Source: JBOICV01 sp050740255 (GTDB lineage Bacteria > Pseudomonadota > Gammaproteobacteria > Nevskiales > JBOICV01). From it: 35,023 nt of DNA. The notes beneath the pieces are model-generated. The model saw only the letters and a list, made by a program, of their open reading frames with translations, did no database searches and was not told the DNA's origin. Shown one piece after another: positions 32,048 to 35,023 of the stretch (positions are counted from its first letter, which is position 1; each line of letters begins with the position of its first letter). The position numbers were made by a program, and so were the translations under genes. The stretch is taken from positions 1 to 35,023 of the forward strand of contig JBOICV010000060.1 of the NCBI GenBank assembly GCA_050740255.1, given 5' to 3'.

Positions 32048-32233
32048 ATGACAGTTCTGCGTTTCACGGCTGTTACTAAGATACGCGAAGGCAATCCGTA
32101 CATACTGATAAGCGCAGCGCGGGCGAAAGCCATTAAAGCCGGTTGGCGCAAACCGCCGCGACCGTGGGATCATGGTGCTAACGAAGATTTCGTCGCGACG
32201 CAGCGGTGTCGTTTGAAACCGATGGTTCGGTGA
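32048..32233 (+). pseudogene. Truncated DUF1905 fragment
   Basis: From ATG 32048 the frame reads VLRFTAVTKI then NPYILISAARAKAIKAGWRKP (homology to about 32155). This matches the N-terminal part of DUF1905 domain proteins. The rest of the domain, normally another 60 or so residues, is missing. After 32155 the frame runs into unrelated sequence shared with the cupin 3' end and the candidate attC site. It is the only plus-strand gene remnant in this accessory run and probably marks an old deletion or cassette joint. Confidence 0.65.
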
Positions 32234-32258
32234 CGGCGTCCTGCGGCGGGTGTTGGGT
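32176..32258 (-). other. Candidate attC recombination site (weak)
   Basis: On the minus strand the segment runs from ACCCAAC (fits the RYYYAAC inverse core) to GTTAGCA (only the GTT of the GTTRRRY core is matched). Partial complementary arms are CGCCGCAG/CTGCGTCG with one mismatch and ACCGA/TCGGT. The cupin reading frame runs through it and stops in the terminal core, as often happens at cassette ends. The deviating core and imperfect arms make this a candidate only. Confidence 0.35.
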
Positions 32259-32654
32259 AAACCACTCCACGATGCTGGGCATATCCTTCTCAAAATTCCC
32301 CGGACACGAAAAGTTCAGGATTCCCGCGCGGGCTGAACTCCGATTCTCAAAGTCATGAGTAGTCCCGGCCGGGGCCAGCACAAACGATCCTTTCGGGGCA
32401 TCAACCCACCGATCGCCGAGCAGGATGGCCATTACTCCTTCGATGACGTAGAAAACATCATCCTCCGGATGTGAGTGCGCCCCAGGACCCTTGGTGTTTG
32501 GCGCCAGCCACCACTCGGAGATGGAGTACCCGTTGTTGGTTTCCGCGCCATCCGCTTTGAAATTCGCGCTGATGCGGCCCATCGGATACTCGCGGCCCTC
32601 GCCTGGCGCAAGGACAATAGCTGATCTTTTCTCAGTACCTTTTTCAGCATTCAT
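32178..32654 (-). CDS. Cupin-domain protein
   Basis: A 158-residue single cupin. Motif 1 is HSHPEDDVFYVIEG near residues 61-74, with metal-ligand candidates His, His and Glu. Motif 2 lies around PKGSFVLAPAGTTHDFEN with a further His. Small cupins range from sugar isomerases to dioxygenases and binding proteins, so function is open. ATG 32654 follows TTGGAGG, 17 bases after the DUF488 stop, so the two genes form a pair in one cassette-like unit. The last 20 or so residues look like read-through of a recombination site rather than a conserved tail. Confidence 0.85.
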   Translation of the reverse strand: MNAEKGTEKRSAIVLAPGEGREYPMGRISANFKADGAETNNGYSISEWWLAPNTKGPGAHSHPEDDVFYVIEGVMAILLGDRWVDAPKGSFVLAPAGTTHDFENRSSARAGILNFSCPGNFEKDMPSIVEWFTQHPPQDAVTEPSVSNDTAASRRNLR

Positions 32655-32671
32655 GCGGCCTCCAATTGCGG

Positions 32672-33058
32672 CTATTCCAGCTTGGCCCCGCGATCATTGA
32701 GCAAAGCACGGAGCACGGAGCGATGGCAATGCGATTCGTCTTCGCAGTAGCAACCGACGGAAAAGTTGGTTTGGTGAGAAAGCGCCGCGAGCAACTCGAG
32801 CAAGTGACTGTTCTCTGGAGTTAACATCTCCGCCCGGTATTTTCGACTGAAGACAGCCCACTGGGCAGTGGTGGCGGCTTGCTGGGCCAGCTTTATTGTT
32901 TCTATGCTCGGCGCCAGGTTAGGTAGCCACACGTCGTACCAGTTCTGTGAGGCGAACGCTTCCTTGGGCACGCCGCGTGGGGGACGGCGGACGGTACCGA
33001 TGCGAGTGCCTTCACCATTGACTCTGGCACTACCAAGTCTCACAACACGAACGACCAC
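32672..33058 (-). CDS. DUF488-family protein
   Basis: A 128-residue protein of the YeaO/DUF488 type. Visible features are the N-terminal RVVRLGS strand, YDVWLPNLAPS, AVFSRKYRAEM and the terminal CYCEDESHCHRSVL, which contains the CHR signature of the family. Its biochemical role is not established. GTG 33058 is the first start in the frame and lies 20 bases after the end of an attC site, as expected for the first gene of an integron cassette. Confidence 0.82.
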   Translation of the reverse strand: MVVRVVRLGSARVNGEGTRIGTVRRPPRGVPKEAFASQNWYDVWLPNLAPSIETIKLAQQAATTAQWAVFSRKYRAEMLTPENSHLLELLAALSHQTNFSVGCYCEDESHCHRSVLRALLNDRGAKLE

Positions 33059-33078
33059 TATCGGCTCCCGTCTACGAC

Positions 33079-33138
33079 ATTCAACGTATGAAATAACCGG
33101 CGCGCCTTAGCGCGTCCGTGTTGATTGATTTGTTGGGC
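33079..33138 (-). other. attC site (60 bp) between the esterase and DUF488 genes
   Basis: On the minus strand the site opens with inverse core GCCCAAC and closes with core GTTGAAT, both fitting the RYYYAAC / GTTRRRY consensus. The inner arms form an imperfect hairpin (CGCG/CGCG, CGG/CCG, AAC/GTT) with two extrahelical T bases on one arm, a hallmark of folded attC sites. The esterase stop TAA lies inside it, in the loop-side arm. Confidence 0.65.
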
Positions 33139-34138
33139 CGGTGGATGTCGCAAACTTCCGGTGCGAGGTGAAATGTCTCATAAACTGCCATGCGATGTCC
33201 GCCCCATCCACGTCCCTGCAGGTTCGTCCAACCAGCAACTTGTATATGGGCCCTCCCTCGGAGGACGTCTCGGTTTGGGTGGGCATGGTATGACCACCCC
33301 CTTCGGCGAGATAGAACAACACGGGGGCGCCATCGGTAAGGGCTGGGTACATCGTCCGATTGATACGACAGCCATCCTTCGGGTTAACATCAGGAAGCAT
33401 CTCGGTTTGCACCCGTCCGGCATTCGCCCGGTTGGCCTGAACCCACCAGGCCACAGTATCGGGTACTGAACGTACCTTGCCTCGTCCGCCGGGGATCTCG
33501 CCGCCGTTGTACTTCGCCAGACGATCGTCCGTACCGCTCCAGATCATCAGCGGTACCGGCCGCGCCGGCGGACGCAGCGACTTCGACTCGACAGGGATAT
33601 TGGCAATAAAGGCGGCGGCCGCGGCGAAACGGTCAGGCATCTCGATCAAAAGCCGGTAAGTCATCATGCCGCCGTTTGAATTGCCGGTGACATAGACACG
33701 GGTGCTGTCTGTCGCATATTCGGCTTCGACATGATCGAGCAAGGCACGCACGAAACCCACGTCATCGGCCTTGGACTGGCTTTCAGCGGGATTGCTGCGC
33801 AAATCATTCCAGGTCTGCCGGTTGCCATGAGCATTACCCGTCTCGCCGTTGGTCCCGTTCGGCGCGACCAAAAGAAACCGTTGCTGATCGGCGAGCCGAA
33901 CCCATCCATGGGTCGGGCCTTTATCAATGGTATGCATGCTTCCGGTGCCGCCATGCAGGGATAGCAACAACGGTGCGTGTCGCGGCAACGCCGCGGGAAC
34001 ATAGACCCGATACCAGCGTTCAACGCCGTTGACGGTGATGGAAGACTCCTGCCATCCCTGCGCATGCGCCAAGGGGGTGAATAAAACCACCAGCACTGTC
34101 CACACACAGGAAGCAAGACGGAATCGATTGCTGATCAT
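33107..34138 (-). CDS. Secreted polyhydroxybutyrate depolymerase-like esterase
   Basis: A 343-residue alpha/beta hydrolase of the LpqC/PHB depolymerase family. A signal peptide is evident (hydrophobic core about residues 10-24, AHA then Gln as cleavage site). LLSLHGGTGS holds the oxyanion region, GNSNGGM carries nucleophile Ser154, and a late GGGHTMP supplies the likely catalytic His. Relatives hydrolyse short polyesters, feruloyl esters or similar. ATG 34138 was chosen because AGGA precedes it and the signal sequence follows; the longer frame to 34363 crosses an attC site. It is the single gene of its cassette. Confidence 0.88.
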   Translation of the reverse strand: MISNRFRLASCVWTVLVVLFTPLAHAQGWQESSITVNGVERWYRVYVPAALPRHAPLLLSLHGGTGSMHTIDKGPTHGWVRLADQQRFLLVAPNGTNGETGNAHGNRQTWNDLRSNPAESQSKADDVGFVRALLDHVEAEYATDSTRVYVTGNSNGGMMTYRLLIEMPDRFAAAAAFIANIPVESKSLRPPARPVPLMIWSGTDDRLAKYNGGEIPGGRGKVRSVPDTVAWWVQANRANAGRVQTEMLPDVNPKDGCRINRTMYPALTDGAPVLFYLAEGGGHTMPTQTETSSEGGPIYKLLVGRTCRDVDGADIAWQFMRHFTSHRKFATSTGPTNQSTRTR

Positions 34139-34169
34139 AGGGGAGTCCTGAATGAAGTGCCGTTGTGAG

Positions 34170-34248
34170 GTCCAACGCCCAGGTTCACCGGAAAAACCGC
34201 CGTAGCGACGCGGAGGCGGGTTTTTCCGGTGCAACGCCTTAGTTAGGC
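34170..34248 (-). other. attC site (79 bp) between the VOC and esterase genes
   Basis: Minus-strand inverse core GCCTAAC and core GTTGGAC match the consensus. The inner arms GTTGCACCGGAAAAACC and its partner (GGTTTTTCCGG then TGAAC) pair almost perfectly, with one extrahelical G and one extra C on the same arm, as in recombinogenic attC hairpins. The VOC stop codon TAA forms part of the inverse core, a frequent feature of cassette genes. Confidence 0.88.
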
Positions 34249-34620
34249 CAAGCGCCAAGGTGGATTGAGACGATTGGAGCCAGCGTGAAACAAACAGATG
34301 CTGTTGCCGTCGGGATCGGTAAGACGTGCCTCCCGCCAAAGCCATGTTTGGTCTGTTGGGCAAGAGGTAAATGAAACGCCCGCTGCAATAAGTGATTCGA
34401 CTGTTTTATCAAGTTCAGCGCACTCAAAATAGACAAGCGTTTGTGATGGGGCTGTTATCTGCTCGACAAGGTGGACAGAGAAAGTGCTCTGACCATCAGG
34501 ACACTCGAAACGTGCATATTTTGGCAAGCTCTTGACGATGAGCTTGAGACCTAGCTGAATATAAAAGTCTATCGATTTAGCAACATCTATTGAGGGGACT
34601 GTAACTTGATTGAGATTCAT
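34243..34620 (-). CDS. VOC-family (glyoxalase/bleomycin-resistance) protein
   Basis: A 125-residue vicinal-oxygen-chelate fold protein. Two beta-alpha-beta-beta-beta repeats are suggested by VTVPSIDVAKSIDFYIQLG at the start and LVYFECAELDKTVESLIAAG in the second half, ending in the typical LTDPDGNSICLFH. Members bind metals or drugs and include resistance proteins and isomerases; no specific role can be read. ATG 34620 gives the family N-terminus; a 15-codon extension to GTG 34665 is possible. The stop lies inside the attC inverse core. The gene is AT-richer than the chromosome around it. Confidence 0.88.
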   Translation of the reverse strand: MNLNQVTVPSIDVAKSIDFYIQLGLKLIVKSLPKYARFECPDGQSTFSVHLVEQITAPSQTLVYFECAELDKTVESLIAAGVSFTSCPTDQTWLWREARLTDPDGNSICLFHAGSNRLNPPWRLA

Positions 34621-34682
34621 GTGAGACGCACATTGCAATGAAGAACATAACGACATTGGCTGCACAGCTTTTGCATGTATTG

Positions 34683-34700
34683 GCCTAACTAAAGTTAGGT
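34683..34700. other. Core-site palindrome at the ppx end (left border of the cassette run)
   Basis: On the minus strand ACCTAAC-TTTA-GTTAGGC joins an RYYYAAC box, which contains the ppx stop TAA, to a GTTAGGC core box, with only 4 bases between. The GTTAGGC (34683-34689) is in the position of the recombined core that starts the VOC cassette. It may mark where the first cassette entered a site at the ppx 3' end. Confidence 0.55.
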
Positions 34701-35023
34701 TTCAAAATCTAATTTGAAGTCTATCCCGTCAAGATAGTCCCGCTCGCGCTCCAGATCAGCGCGTGTGAGGGGATGCTCATCCAGCCAGCCCTTCGGGAAC
34801 TTCAGTTCCAGACGGTCCTTTTCGGCGCTCAGCGAAATCTTCGGCAACTCCTTTTCCGCGCGATCGCGGTTCAGCAATACCGCCAGCCGCAGCAGTACCG
34901 CCAGGCGACGCACAATCTTGGGCCAGTTGCCCGGTAACTCCTCCCAGGCACTCTTGTTGGGTTTGCCGCGCTGGACTTGAATCAATGCCGCCAATATCCG
35001 CTGCTCGGTTTGCGAGAAGCCGG
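34695..35023 (-). CDS. ppx: Exopolyphosphatase, C-terminal part (partial)
   Basis: About 109 residues from the window edge to the TAA at 34695-34697. The frame reads GFSQTEQRILAALIQVQRGK, then RRLAVLLRLAVLLNRDR, then a KFPKGWLDEHPLTRADLE tail. This matches the C-terminal HD-like and final domain of Ppx/GppA exopolyphosphatases, which release phosphate from the end of polyphosphate chains. The 5' part lies outside the window. The stop sits in an attC-like core box, so cassette DNA begins directly at the gene end. Confidence 0.88.
   Translation of the reverse strand, partial: GFSQTEQRILAALIQVQRGKPNKSAWEELPGNWPKIVRRLAVLLRLAVLLNRDRAEKELPKISLSAEKDRLELKFPKGWLDEHPLTRADLERERDYLDGIDFKLDFET

Noticed and set aside
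1..35023. CRISPR array, rRNA genes, prophage, or IS transposase
   Set aside because: No regularly spaced direct repeats, ribosomal RNA sequence, phage structural genes or transposase motifs were seen in any frame.

Overview
The window looks like a chromosome segment of a GC-rich gammaproteobacterium, probably an environmental lineage without a well-known close relative. The reasons are the xerD-dsbC pairing, gluQ and gltX, zapE, a UvrD/PD-(D/E)XK (AddAB-like) pair, a 7Fe ferredoxin, queA and ppx, together with short palindromic intergenic repeats typical of this class. The taxonomic call is inference from gene content only. Most of the window is core housekeeping DNA. It is interrupted by three accessory patches and many small repeats.

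Region 1 (1-5.4 kb) is a signalling operon whose genes overlap by 4 bases. It has a hybrid histidine kinase with five tandem PAS units, HisKA, HATPase, REC and Hpt domains, then a REC-class III cyclase protein lacking one metal-binding Asp, then an OmpR-type regulator with a nearly identical REC domain. A remnant of another cyclase 3' end follows.

Region 2 (5.6-11.5 kb) carries tRNA-Arg(ACG) with a long bidirectional terminator, gluQ on the minus strand, a membrane-anchored lytic transglycosylase, gltX, a Mak-like ROK fructokinase whose 5' end is duplicated around a palindromic insert, and a maleylacetoacetate isomerase.

Region 3 (11.6-17.9 kb) is a glycerolipid-type metabolic cluster: an alkyl-DHAP-synthase-like flavoprotein, a GlpD-like dehydrogenase and an FGGY kinase. 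Between glpD and the kinase sits an accessory insert with a HEPN-like gene, a frameshifted second copy of the kinase 5' end, and a Phd/VapC toxin-antitoxin pair with a palindromic operator.

Region 4 (18.0-29.6 kb) holds a minus-strand zapE-EamA-MFS operon, divergent xerD and dsbC, the AddAB-like helicase/nuclease pair, and fdxA.

Region 5 (29.6-35.0 kb) holds a NUDIX hydrolase, tRNA-Leu(CAA) and queA, which carries an in-frame insertion of an intergenic repeat. Beyond them is a run of minus-strand accessory genes (VOC, esterase, DUF488, cupin, GFA) and then the 3' part of ppx. Two convincing attC sites and one weaker candidate lie among these genes, and an attC-like core box lies at the ppx stop codon. 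This is best read as a small integron cassette array without an integrase (CALIN-like). It is the most notable structure in the window.
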